Below, in pieces: positions 24,036 through 42,605 of a stretch of DNA of 64,000 nucleotides. The notes beneath the pieces were generated by a model. It was not told the DNA's origin and made no database searches. It was given only the letters and a program-made list of their open reading frames with translations. Made by a program: the position numbers and the translations under genes. Numbering within the stretch: the stretch's first letter is position 1; every line of letters begins with the position of its first letter. The DNA is from Hyperoplus lanceolatus (lineage: Eukaryota > Chordata > Actinopteri > Uranoscopiformes > Ammodytidae), in NCBI GenBank assembly GCA_026929865.2, contig CM049395.1, forward strand, positions 31,985,501 through 32,049,500, written 5' to 3'.

Positions 24036-26182
24036 ATTAAAATAATCTCATAACAAAGTCTAAAGCATAAAATGTAGTTCCCTGCAATGTGATTTAAAGT
24101 TTTGCTTAGTTGGTTGAATACACTGTTAAAAACATTATGCCGAGTTTAGAGAATCTTCCAATTACTGTGTGGGGAAAAACATAGCCGATTAGTTTAAGGG
24201 CCTGTTACAGTAAGGTGGATTCAAAACAGGAGTCCTCTCTTTGGGTATTAAATCTGCGCAAAGAGGCTCTGTAATAATCTTGTTCAGAGATGGATGGATG
24301 CAGTGAAAGACACGGTTTAAAAAAGAAACATATTGATGTTAGCATTATTTATTTACCATAGACATTCTGTCATTTTAAAATTCCTGAACAAATCAGAAAA
24401 GATACACAAAAATGTTGTTGATTACTGCGATAAACCGAGAATGTGTCGAATGATAATGTGGAAATATCCTTACATGAAAACAGCATGAAACCATCTCAGT
24501 TTAACATGTCAACACAAAACATTAAGTTCAGCTGAGGCTGTCATTAGTTCAAGTGAGGGGGGAGGGGAGAGGGGTTTGGGTGTTGTGTATGTATTGCATG
24601 TGTTTACTTATTCTGTTTGTTTTTTTGTCCATATGTAAAAAAAAAAAAAAAAAAACCACTAAAATAGAAGTTTCAAAGAAAGAGGTAGGGGGAAAAAGCA
24701 CAAAGTTAAAAGAACATCACTGAGAAAAGGACTAACTGTTTTCTTTTGATCCACCAGGTAGAAATTGGAGTGAAATCTTGATCACGTTACAGCACAAAAC
24801 AGGATGTATGTTCTAATCTTCAAGGCCAAAGTCTGCTGTGTCTGCGGATGAAAGAAATCTCCACTCCTCTAACTCCTCGCTGTCTCTCCACTTTGAAATA
24901 AGACCAGCTGTGTGGTGATTCTGAAGCGAGTGTTCGGTATACCTCAATCAAATGTCAGTGTGATAAGAGATGTCACTCAATATTACTTAACCTTCTGAAT
25001 AAAACACATGAATAACATCACAGCAAAACAGAACTAGATGCAGGCAGTGGACACATCATTTCATTCCATGAGCCAGTGCTGCAACTGAAATTGTAAAAGA
25101 TGATTGAGAGCAAGAAAAGTAGGTTGACAGCATTTCTTTTAGTGTAGTCTGTTTATTATTATAAGACTTTACAAGTTGAGGTGTATTGTAAAACAAGAAT
25201 ATCATCCATCCACATTTGTTTGGTACACCACTGTTGGTCTTTGTATGTTGAAATAGCAGCAGTTGAGCATTGTGGGTCCCGTGCGAGGCCCTTGGACACA
25301 TGCACGGTCAGAAAATCCTGGGATCAGATCAGCAGGCCCTCTGTGGCCTCTGTCATATGAGTGAGCTCACACACACCCAGATCAAGAAACTTTTAACCCC
25401 CCAAAGGAGATTTCTCGTATTTCAAAGCAATGTGTGCTGCGTAGAATGTGTCCAAAGTCTGAAAATGTTCCTCTAAATATTCTTTAATGATGCGGAAAAT
25501 TAACAGTGGAAGATTTGACACGATCACTGCATGTGGTTTGTTAAAATGGAAGGTCTATGATCTGTGTTTGTCCAGTGATCAGTAAATGTACTACAATATC
25601 CTAAAAATACAACATCACTTTGCAGAGATCCTAAACTGAGGTTTTACCTCACGTGTAAAAAAAAACGACTAACATTCTCAATTTGTCCTTTCCTAAGCTC
25701 TTTTCAAACAAAGGTTGCCCCTGTTAAAGATGAGAGATTTTCATCTTATTATAAGATTAGTCTCTTGAGTAACAGGCAGAGGGAGGCAGAAAGGTTAACT
25801 CCACGTTGCAGTGCAATACTGAAAGAACCTAATCTCAACAAACATTCCCACAGACTGCTTTTGTTTCAACATTGGTAACAAGAAACTTAACAAAATAATA
25901 CATTGACATGTACCATAGCAAAGCTTCATAACATTGATAGGTATTTATTGTATTTTGTAAATTTACTAGCAGTTAAAAGGTACAACTTAGTGCCATGATA
26001 AAGGATTATACAGATACTCACATAAAGTAAAGGTTGCTGTATAAATTACATTTAAATTATACCAGAAGACTAAGATTGTTGAGAAGAAGGACTAAGAAGA
26101 AACAATATAACTTTAAGGTTTACCCCTCGATGGACTTAACATCAGTTTCTACCTCCACTTCTCTTATTTACTGTGATGTTGA

Positions 26183-26188
<6 letters not shown>
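23262..26188. other. nr2e3 3' UTR and nr2e3-stra6 intergenic region
   Basis: T-rich sequence directly after the nr2e3 stop is probably 3' UTR; its end is not certain because no classical AATAAA follows closely. The rest (24040-26180) has no gene and no repeat that I can name apart from a poly-A run near 24638-24656. Confidence 0.4.
23919..24034 (+). repeat. (CA)n microsatellite
   Basis: An imperfect CACACTC head followed by about 45 pure CA units, 0.66 kb past the nr2e3 stop codon. Confidence 0.97.

Positions 26189-26233
<45 letters not shown>
26189..26233 (+). repeat. (CT)n microsatellite upstream of stra6
   Basis: About 22 CT units ending 195 bp before the stra6 start codon. A pyrimidine tract here lies in or next to the 5' UTR/promoter and could influence transcription start choice; that role is inference. 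Confidence 0.95.
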
Positions 26234-26238
<5 letters not shown>

Positions 26239-26411
26239 ATTCCCCTCTGTGCAGTTGTTAATCTGCTGTATTTGAGCCTTTGGTGTGAATGTGTGGAAGT
26301 GCGTCTCAGTGTTAGAGAACCAGCAGATCACAGAGCAAGGCTACCCCATTGTGAGGAGGATCTGGACTCCTCTGGATCTTTATTCATCCTGCTTCCACCT
26401 GGTTGACTCCG

Positions 26412-26427
26412 ATGAACAGCAGCAACT

Positions 26428-26435
<8 letters not shown>
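26412..26435 (+). promoter_or_regulatory. Short upstream ORF overlapping the stra6 start codon
   Basis: ATG at 26412 opens a seven-codon peptide (MNSSNYE) ending in TGA at 26433-26435. The stop overlaps the main ATG at 26428 by a few bases in another frame (the core is TATGAATGA). If the leader includes this ATG, ribosomes would meet it first. An overlapping upstream ORF normally lowers main-frame translation, though termination this close can allow reinitiation. Confidence 0.5.
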
Positions 26436-34265
<7,830 letters not shown>

Positions 34266-35006
34266 GATCCCCCAGTATGACGCTGAAAGCCAAACCCGCC
34301 AACATCTTTCGGCTGGAGAAGCTGGTGGGTTACGTTTAGGTGGGAGCAGAGAAGACTCAAAAATCAGTACATGTAGTTATGCAACCAGTTACATTTGATG
34401 GATTGTTGCAAGTGGTGGTATATTTACAGTGATAAATTAACCTGCCTGCACACACTGGTCACCCAATTGAAGTTTAATAATGGATTCTGTGGAGTATATG
34501 CACAAAGCAAATATTTCAACCTCAGTATCTCCCATTTTGTTACACAAAAGGTTTGTTCTGCTTATGCAGTACTGTTGTGGCCATTTGGTTAGTTTATATT
34601 GACACACAAGTACAGTAACAGTTCCAGTGCTGATCAATGGCAGCATCAGATAGAGAGTTAGTAAGAGGTCATAGTCAATGCCGATACATTCTGGATCTCT
34701 ATGTGTGATCAGTGCACTCAAAATCATAAAGGGTTGAAATGTATCAACCAATACAAACACATTTTCAAAACTAGACGAACAACATAATCCACTGTAACTG
34801 TAACTTTGCGTTATGTGACACCAATTACCATGTAATATCTATTATTGGCTAAACGTTTATGTGCCCAATAGCTTTTATTTCTATTTCATATTTAAAATAA
34901 TTATGGGATGAATCATTTGATCAGGTATTGAGGTTAATCACATTGTATATTTTCACACAGAAAGATTACAGTTTTCTATGACAAAATGTATATCCTCTAC
35001 GCTATT
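34266..35006 (+). other. Probable stra6 3' UTR, first part
   Basis: No coding feature after the stra6 stop. The first strong paired poly(A) signals are AATAAA at 35576-35581 and 35589-35594, so the 3' UTR probably runs through this stretch and the miniature element that follows. Confidence 0.4.
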
Positions 35007-35010
35007 TTAA

Positions 35011-35499
35011 AGGTGAAGTAAGCGGTTTATTTATGTTAATATAAGTGTTAAATCGCTCTTTATTCATACAGTGATCACTAACATAATGTGCGCGTTTCAT
35101 AAAGCCGATCTCTCAGTCAGCTGCTTTGCATGTAATTGGCAAATAAACTTATTGTAGGATCCTGAAATTTTTATCCAATCAGAAGAGAGAACGCTACGAA
35201 CCGACACCCGTCTCACTCATAAATACTATATACACTCCATGGTCTCACTGCCGGTGCATGACAGAGCAACAGATGGGTGAATGTGTATGCACTTACAATG
35301 GCGGAGCAGGTAAAAATCCTTCTCAATGTCTGTTTTGATGGTTTTTATCATGTTTTATCACACTTATGGATCTGAGATGATGCTAGATAACTAGCTGCTT
35401 GAATGCATTAATGTGGTGACGTAGAGACGAGCGAGGGGACTGCTAACTGCAGTAACTGACAGGAAGTTAGCTAAAAGAAGCTTTCCGCTCACAGCACCT
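35011..35499. mobile_element. TTAA-flanked miniature transposon (second family)
   Basis: Inverted ends AGGTGAAGTAAGCGG and CCGCTCACAGCACCT (two mismatches) sit between TTAA duplications at 35007-35010 and 35500-35503. The length is 489 bp. It has no transposase domain but contains ACAATGGCGGAGCAG followed directly by GTAAAA (ATG at 35298). This is a start codon in good context, three codons (MAEQ in total), then a splice-donor-like site. A truncated relative is at 8395-8502. It lies in the likely 3' UTR of stra6. Confidence 0.8.
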
Positions 35500-35575
35500 T
35501 TAATGTATATACGAATTAAAAGTTCAGGTATGCTGATACATTTGTAATCTCACCTATGTCTCAATTCAAAATTCC

Positions 35576-35594
35576 AATAAAATGTATGAATAAA
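35576..35594 (+). terminator. Candidate stra6 polyadenylation signals
   Basis: Two AATAAA hexamers (35576-35581 and 35589-35594) lie 1.3 kb after the stra6 stop and are followed by a GT-rich stretch. They are the best plus-strand candidates before the convergent islr2 gene. Confidence 0.45.
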
Positions 35595-36004
35595 GTGTCC
35601 ACTGTTTATCATTATTTCAATTGTCATGTCTTTTATTATTCAATCCAATTAAAGTGAATCAACTCCAGTTGCAATGCCTTTTTGGCCCTTCATATGCATG
35701 CAGTTTTTCTGTGTATCAGACATAGGATGAATGGCTATGTCAAATCTTTCATTAATAAATTGCTGAAGGGTTAATTGAAAGTTTAGAAGAATACGTGATA
35801 CCAGTACCACAAAATGATGTTTTATGTATTATGGCGATTTGTTTTGGATGGAACATTTCTGAAAGATGAGATTGAAATAAAAGAAACAACAAATTAACTA
35901 ACTAGCTAACTTTATAACAAAATAACTAATTACAGTATGATTGTAGTAACAAGACAACAAGAAAAACACAGATGAAAAGTCATTCAGTATTCCTTTGTCA
36001 AACC

Positions 36005-36010
36005 TTTATT
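36005..36010 (-). terminator. Candidate islr2 polyadenylation signal
   Basis: AATAAA on the minus strand (TTTATT here), 1.87 kb after the islr2 stop. A second candidate is at 36407-36412. If used, the 3' UTR would include the ATT repeat at 36912-37003 and the tails of islr2 and stra6 would end about 0.4 kb apart. Confidence 0.35.
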
Positions 36011-36910
36011 GAGGCACATAGGAGAAGACGAGTTAGTGAGGATATTTAAACACTTTGGTAAAAACATACAGTTTCCATAGTTAGCCTACTGGGATATGAA
36101 ACAGAAACAATGACAGCAGCAACCACAGACCCAACAATGTTTGAGTCAAGAATAATTGCACAAGACACAGCCTACTGTGACTCACAACAGCAGGCAGCAT
36201 GCAGGTCTTCTGACAAAGGACCCTGGGAAATACAACGGGATGGACACACATTACCCAGATACAACAAGCCAGTAACTCACATACACACACTCAGATGTGC
36301 TTGTACTGTTACACACTGCAGTAGAGTTGGTACATAATATTGAATTAACTTGGCCACTTTTTTTACCACCAAGACAGAAAGATACAGTTTATCTAAAACA
36401 CCCAGTTTTATTCGACATGAAAACAGTTATCTTTATAGGAAATGCTCACAGTGGAACTGGACAAAAAGCTCATAGCTACACAGTTGTTTTCTCTTTAAGA
36501 CAGCGCAGGTTTTCTAAACATGTATGCTCTGAATTTCTGTATTTTTAAAGCTACTGCAGCACACCATTAATGTCAGTAGTTTAACGCAGAATATGTTGGT
36601 ATCTTTTAGTTACAGTTAGCCAACTTAATACTACGTACATCTACATCAGTATTTTAGTTGACATTTCCCTAATCCTTTTGCAAAGCAAGTCACTTGTGAC
36701 CCAAGATTAAACACATTTGATTTAACATGTTTTTTTTGGTCAAACCTATCTCCATAGTAACTGCCTTTCTCACCCTCACACCAGCCTGCAGATATCAGGA
36801 CAGTTTGTGCTCTCATCTTGTTTTCACTCACTAGCTGTTTATCAGGAACAGGTTTTAACAAACTTGCTGCTTTCAATAAACAGATTAAGGCAATAATTAA
36901 GTTGATAATA

Positions 36911-36911
<1 letters not shown>

Positions 36912-37003
<92 letters not shown>
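36912..37003 (+). repeat. (ATT)n trinucleotide microsatellite
   Basis: About 30 uninterrupted ATT units. It lies between the two convergent genes, possibly inside the islr2 3' UTR, where the transcript would carry an AAU repeat. Confidence 0.97.
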
Positions 37004-37204
37004 CTGTTTGTTAGTGTTATTTAAAACTTTAAACATTATGAAATAATGTGATTAATCTCATTTATCGGTTATTTTTAGGGTTGACTCTATGGATGGCACT
37101 ATCTTCTTCATGCGTCCTATGATTGCCTAATACATGTGAATATTTTAAGCATTTATGTTTAGCATTTATATTTTATATGTATTCTTTGTCATTTTTAGTG
37201 AGCC

Positions 37205-37410
37205 AACTAACTTACTAAAGCTGCTAGTAGCTGTTTACCCCTGTGTTAAGTCTTTGTGTTAAGCTATGCAAAGCTAAGCTAAGCTAACTGGCTGCTGGCT
37301 GTAGCTGAATATTTACCAAACGGACATGAAAGTAATCTTGTTGTTCTCGTCGTATCCTCTACAAATGAAGCTAATTTGCGTATTTCCCTATTCGACATAA
37401 CTATTCATTT
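37205..37410. repeat. Fragment of the AGCTAAG-type teleost repeat
   Basis: Contains AAAGCTAAGCTAAGCTAACT, then GGCTGCTGGCTGTAGC, then a GCGTATTTCCC...TTCGACATAACTATTC end. The same vocabulary occurs in the fold-back repeat at 8504-8985 (GCTAAACTAAGCTAA and a TATTTCCCCAAATAGTTG end). Recognition is by motif order. Confidence 0.5.
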
Positions 37411-37880
37411 GACCACCTCTGCAGCCCTGAATGCTTTTTTCCACTTTGATAACGGATTTATGATGTTGAGGTTGAGCATCCATTGGAACACACACTGGTT
37501 GTTTTTGCTGCTTTTTCTCAGAATTCTACCTTAATATATGACAGAGTTATCTAATTTAAAAAGAGGAAAGCAAACACAAAGTATGGATAACAAGGTCAAC
37601 ATAGCAGAAACCAGGCCTTGATCAGCTTTCACTTAAAAGGTTGGTCTGGAAAACATCCACTGAGAATCCTTAGAGTTTGTGTGGTTTCAAGCGTATACTG
37701 TATGTGATTTTTGTCAGATCATTGTGAAACAAAAAGCAATATTCTCTGCATCTTTAGCAAGGCTAAAAGGAACCAAAATCTTTGGCACAAAGAAAATAAA
37801 AAAAATCCTGTTTTACACTTCAACTAAACGCAAAAGAAAACTTCAATACTGAAATGTCAGAAAGCGTAAAAAAAAAAATC

Positions 37881-40004
37881 TTAATTTGGATATTTGTAGT
37901 TGCTTATAATATTCACTGCTTCAGCTCCCAAAGGTAACCTATCGCTGTACTCAGATCCCACCTCGCAGTTGTCTAGATTGCCCCTGCACTGGGACAAACT
38001 GAAGGACTCCGTTATGATGCTGTCTTCCGTGTCTGCCTCTTTGTCTCCGTCTCCGCTCTCCGTATCCCCCTCTTCTTCGTCCAGCTGGCTGCCGTTGATC
38101 TTCCTCTGGGACTCTGTGTGGGGCGCGTGAAGGTTAAAGTTGGAGACTAGGTTCCTCTCCATGTGGTACTGGTCTTTGGCCTTCAGGATCAGCTTGTAGG
38201 TCTTGCTGCGGTATTTGTACACCAGGTGGAAGCATGTGGCGCCCAGGAGAGGCACGGTGGACACGGTCAGGAGGCAGATGCTGACCGAGATGATGATGAG
38301 CAGGTTAGGAACCCTTCTTCTGGTGGTGAACAACACCTGGACCTCGCACTCCTCACCACGGTAGGTCAGACACAGGGAGTAGTTAGTGGAGGGCCGCAAA
38401 CCGCTGAACAGATACGTGTTGACGCCATCTTTGATCCTCGACCACTGCACGGCTGAGTGTTTGCGGTCGGCGGTGACGCACAGATACAAGCCGTTTGATT
38501 GTATGTTTTCAGAAGCTTCCGAGAGGCCATCATTGTGCTCTTCACTGTCAGCGTGGATGCTCTCATCGGCGTTCTTGTTTCTGGGTATGAGAAGAGGATT
38601 GAGTCGCACCGTTGCCTCTGTTTCTGCCACCCCTAATGCAATGACACCAAAGTCAAATGTGTACTGCTTGATATCATCCAGGCTTCCATTAAAGACGGGG
38701 CTGGAGACATATCTCGTATTAGCCGTCAAGCCACATTTGCCAGCACGAGATGGATATCTTGTTGCCTCTTCAGAAGGCTCTGAATTGATCTCTACAGCGG
38801 GCGGGAAAGTAGGGACGATGTTCACGATGTCTTTTCTCTTTAGATCAGGTATACGGAAAGAGTCAAACACAGAAGTTTTGTCTGTGATTTGGTGTATAAA
38901 TGGGTGTATTTTTGTGTAAGTAGGCGTTGTGGTTGTTTGTTTAACGGGTTTTGGTAAAGACACCACCTCCACTGTCACTGAGTCGTCAGCTCTTCCAAAT
39001 TCATTCGTGGCTGAGCAGCTGTAATTACCGCTGTCTTCCTTCCTGAGGTGTGAAATGACTAGAGTCCCATTATTGAAGACACTGACAGGGTTATGGGACA
39101 GTAGGGTGTCCTCATTTGATTCTGCCGAGTCATCCTCAGTGAATGACAACACCATCTCTTTATTCTGGCTTCTGCTGTGAATACTCCACATGACAAGTGG
39201 CTTCGGGTTTCCAGCGAATTCACAAGTCAAGACCAATGAACTCCCCTCATAGGAAGTTGTGTTGTGATTATTTGACTCAGTTCGTATTGTGACATTGGGG
39301 CTTGTGCACTTTGACTCTGGCAATTGTACGATCACTTCCCCCTTTAGTTTCTCTGGAGTTGCGCAGGTGATCATGTTCTGCTCCATGATTGAGATGGAGG
39401 TTTTTGAGATCCAGTCTCTGAGCCAGTCCAGGGAACACGTGCATGCAAAAGGATTTTTAAAAATCTGCAAATGGGACAAAGACATCAAACCATCAAACGT
39501 CCCTTCAACTATTGTGATGAATTTGTTATTGTTGAGTCGGAGGGATCTCAGGTCTTTGAGGTTGGAGAAGGCGTCCCTTGGGAGGTGGACCATCTCATTG
39601 TGGTTCATCCTCAACAGCTGCAGGCCTGTGAGGTTCTGCAGATCCTCCCATGGAAAGTCTACTATTTTGTTATGGCTGATGTCAAAGTTGCGCAGCTGGA
39701 CCAGAGGCGTGAGGGTCCCTTGTTCGATGGAGATGATCTCATTGTGGGCCATCCACAGTGAAGTCACCTGGGTGACATTATCGAAACTCCCCAGTGGTAT
39801 AAAGGTGATCTTGTTAGCGGAGAGACTGATGGTTGTGACATTAGAAGGCAAACCCTCCGGAACATCAGTTAAGTCTTTGTAGGAGCATTCAGCAAAATGG
39901 CGGCCATATTTATCTGGGCAGGTACAGAGCTCAGGGCATCCAAGTCCAGTGGTGAAGACTGTGGCCGTCCACAGAGTGAAGAGGAGGATGTCTGCAGCTG
40001 CCAT
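37881..40004 (-). CDS. islr2: ISLR2 (LINX), LRR and Ig single-pass neuronal membrane protein
   Basis: Single coding exon, 707 aa from the ATG at 40004. Domains: signal peptide 1-22, Cys-rich LRR N-cap from C23 to C40, five leucine-rich repeats (about 54-172), LRR C-cap with FACTCSLDWLRDW and C214, an Ig C2 domain with C261 and C330 (DSGNYSCSA), a long linker, a fibronectin-III-like region (about 505-562), a transmembrane helix (about 565-593) and an acidic cytoplasmic tail ending YKYPN. The frame stays open 11 codons further up to another ATG, but TTTTACAG lies directly before GAGCAGAAAATGG, a strong splice acceptor. The start after it gives a clean signal peptide, and a 5' UTR intron is usual for this gene. 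ISLR2 promotes axon extension and guidance with Trk and Ret receptors. It is convergent with stra6, as expected from the close stra6-islr2 linkage in vertebrates. Confidence 0.93.
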   Translation of the reverse strand: MAAADILLFTLWTATVFTTGLGCPELCTCPDKYGRHFAECSYKDLTDVPEGLPSNVTTISLSANKITFIPLGSFDNVTQVTSLWMAHNEIISIEQGTLTPLVQLRNFDISHNKIVDFPWEDLQNLTGLQLLRMNHNEMVHLPRDAFSNLKDLRSLRLNNNKFITIVEGTFDGLMSLSHLQIFKNPFACTCSLDWLRDWISKTSISIMEQNMITCATPEKLKGEVIVQLPESKCTSPNVTIRTESNNHNTTSYEGSSLVLTCEFAGNPKPLVMWSIHSRSQNKEMVLSFTEDDSAESNEDTLLSHNPVSVFNNGTLVISHLRKEDSGNYSCSATNEFGRADDSVTVEVVSLPKPVKQTTTTPTYTKIHPFIHQITDKTSVFDSFRIPDLKRKDIVNIVPTFPPAVEINSEPSEEATRYPSRAGKCGLTANTRYVSSPVFNGSLDDIKQYTFDFGVIALGVAETEATVRLNPLLIPRNKNADESIHADSEEHNDGLSEASENIQSNGLYLCVTADRKHSAVQWSRIKDGVNTYLFSGLRPSTNYSLCLTYRGEECEVQVLFTTRRRVPNLLIIISVSICLLTVSTVPLLGATCFHLVYKYRSKTYKLILKAKDQYHMERNLVSNFNLHAPHTESQRKINGSQLDEEEGDTESGDGDKEADTEDSIITESFSLSQCRGNLDNCEVGSEYSDRLPLGAEAVNIISNYKYPN

Positions 40005-40013
40005 TTTCTGCTC

Positions 40014-40037
40014 CTGTAAAACAGATTCACAGTCCAT
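40014..40037 (-). promoter_or_regulatory. Splice acceptor of the islr2 5' UTR intron
   Basis: On the minus strand the sequence reads CTGTTTTACAG then GAGCAGAAAATGGC, with AG at 40015-40014. This places the in-frame upstream ATG (40037) inside the intron and leaves nine untranslated bases before the true start. Confidence 0.6.
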
Positions 40038-41770
40038 CTATCAATGATTAGATTAAAGCAGATTTATTTGTCACAATTAATATTAAATGATTATTGTAGC
40101 AATTTACAAAGAAAAATACCATACAGGTTTTGGCTTCAAGTAAATGAAGCAGCAAAGCAAAATCAAGACTCAGATAGTTCCAAATTAACCGTTAATTATG
40201 CCGTAGCTGAATACAGAGTCTGACTACTGCATGGTTTTTCATACTCACACATTCACACACTATTGACAGCTGATAACGATCCTGCAGTGCTGTCATTTTA
40301 TCAGAGTGCAGCCTTTGCTATCATCAACCAAACAGCTCAGTGTTGGAGCATCAATCTGGGTTGTTATTAAAAGAAAGGTTGTTCCTCCAACCAGGTCATA
40401 GCCAGTTTGTATGGATCATTTTGATTGCAAAATTGCATTGTGCAAAATGCAAGACTCTTTCCAAAATGTTTTTTAAAATTCCCCTAGTTATTTGCTGAAA
40501 TGGATTTTACATAAGATAACTACTGATTTCTGTCCTATGTACCGTGAAGTGGTCTTGTAACCTTTAGCATTGTTATAATGCAAAAAGCCACAACTACCAG
40601 TAGGACCTACCAAACCAAAAATATCCGGGAATCATTTTTATTTTTTATTTTTTAAACTTATTTACAACAGCCTTTTCAATTTGATAATTTCTCTGAAAAA
40701 ATCTCTGAAACTTCCCCTGACCCAGCCACTTAAATAATAACATTTTACCAACTACATGAAATATATTTTAAATAATGTTATTCGTATTCTCCTGTTATGT
40801 AAACTGCAAGCTAACTTACATATCTCCTGACAATAGACTGCAGAAAGTTCCTGGGATGACAGGCAGAAAAAAAGAAAGGAAAAAAGAAAAAAAAACTGGT
40901 GCACAAGCAATTTCACAGCTCATCCTAACGCCGGCTCGATATTTACCCCGAAGCTGTGTCGATGCACTCGGTTGATAAACTGACAATAGTCCATATTTAA
41001 TTCAAATAGGAGACGGTTTAAAATGTGTTGTCACTGGCAGAAGCTTCTGGTTTCCAACTACGCAGCAGCCTCCGGTGCTCTGTCCTTGGTGCTGAAAGGC
41101 GTCCGCTGTGTTTGTTTACAGCGGTCGGATCTGCTGCATGTCATGCAAAGCGCTTTTACCTTTACCAGCCAAAAACCTCACAACTGTCAAGGCAATGTAA
41201 CACCACGAGATCAAAGTTCGTCCCCGCACATGAAACATTGATGATTGGAGGAAATAAGATCCCTCATCTCTGCGTTACCAAGCTAAAACTGGGTGACAAG
41301 CTTACCTGCGTTTGTATCCCTATTTTTCTGTGGATAAATCAAAATGCGTACGTCGCTGTTTCCAATGAACGCAGCATAGGAAACGTGCTGGTTTGAAGTT
41401 TGAGGATAAGTCCGCCTGTCCGATTCTACATAGTGAAAACGCGCTTGTACGCTGTGGGCTATCTCCTGCCTGGGAATGTATGTCACACTGAGTTGTCTCC
41501 CCCCTCCTCACAGCTCTGGACAGAGCAGAATCGACGTTTCCAAAAATGTTTTTAAAGGGGAACGACCTTCAACATGACCATCACATTTTACAGCAGGCGA
41601 CAGATGTAATGGCTACTAATATTATTAATAGCTAGCCTACTAATCATTATAATACAAGTATTAAAGATGTGTCTTTATAACCAATTTCGACCTCATAACG
41701 TATTATACAAATGAAAAAGTTGTATAAATAACAAACAACAAGAAGAAAGAAAGTTAAAATATGAAAATAC
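40038..41770. other. islr2 5' intron and upstream region
   Basis: No coding feature. The block at about 40920-41560 is richer in CpG and G+C than its surroundings and is the likeliest place for the islr2 promoter and non-coding first exon on the minus strand. I cannot fix a transcription start or donor site. Confidence 0.35.
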
Positions 41771-42159
41771 TAGGGGAGAGTGGCCTAAGTTGTGCATTTT
41801 GGAAGTTGTGCCACCCCTTGTTTCTAGAAAACCGTGGAAGAAATTGGAAATGTGACCACATATTTAAGAAGAGCCATCCATTTGACTCATCCTGTAAAGA
41901 AGGGAGAACCAAGGAATAAGATATAAGCACATTTAAGCTAAAAAAAATGTGTTTTGCCTTTCAAAGTAAAATTTCCATGATCAAGGTTTTTTGATTATTG
42001 TGTCTGAACACTTATAGACAAGTTTGAAAACATTTGATACATGTTTTAGTGCTTTGGTATGCTACATTTTGAGTCTATACAGTTAGCACGATGTCAGCCC
42101 TAAATTGCTGCATCATGCTTATTATCCAAATTTCTGGGATTGGGGTGATTTGTGCCAAA

Positions 42160-42425
42160 GGGCCTAGGTGAGTTATAAGTAACATTCAGTGCATTCAGTA
42201 GGTAAACAATGAAGGTAAAATAACAATAACCAAAATAAAAGACGTAAAGCCCATACATCCACATAAACACAGATAGTAGTGCAAAGGTAAGATAGTTAAT
42301 GGGGAGGAAACACCAGGGTGTACATATGGGTTTTGAGCCTTGATTTAAAGGCAGAAATGTAGAGGGAATCACATTTGTCAGGTGGCAGTTGGTTCCACAA
42401 GCACGGAGCAACTAGTACAAAGTAC
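42160..42425 (-). mobile_element. 3' end of an L2/CR1-type LINE inserted in pogo-like copy B
   Basis: On the minus strand, 42409-42296 reads APCLWNQLPPDKCDSLYISA and continues to FKSRLKTHMYTLVFPPH with a stop. This is the characteristic C-terminal end of L2/CR1-group ORF2 proteins (WNxLP...FKxxLKTxL). A T-rich 3' UTR with TGTTTATGTGGATGTATGG follows. Only this last part of the LINE is present. Its limits are approximate. Confidence 0.75.
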
Positions 42426-42449
42426 ATTTCTGAGAGTTGTGCCAGTGGC

Positions 42450-42605
42450 ATGGCTGTATACGCTGGTCACCAAAAGAAAGTGATTGTCTACAGTAGCTCA
42501 GAAGAGAGTGACATCTCAATTCCACTTAACGACACCACTGATGAGAGTTCAGATGGCCAGAAAGATGATGATGGTGACTTTGTCATTGTGAGCTTTGCAG
42601 GTAAA
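42450..42605 (+). pseudogene. C-terminal transposase remnant in pogo-like copy B
   Basis: An open stretch encodes VIVYSSSEESDISIPLNDTT, then an acidic run and DGDFVIVSFAGK. Pogo-group fish transposases often end in a Ser/Glu/Asp-rich region followed by a GDFVxVxFxGK-type strand. The upstream catalytic region has been lost or replaced by the LINE insertion. Confidence 0.5.

Noticed and set aside
24525-24551. Retinoic acid response element upstream of stra6 (two AGTTCA half-sites)
   Set aside because: The half-sites are 15 bp apart and not the usual 1, 2 or 5, and the core is weak.
38163-39882. Plus-strand open frames opposite islr2
   Set aside because: Antisense shadows of the long islr2 coding exon.
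41025-41396. 123-aa open frame upstream of islr2
   Set aside because: No domain signal; it overlaps the CpG-rich block more likely to be promoter or non-coding exon of islr2.
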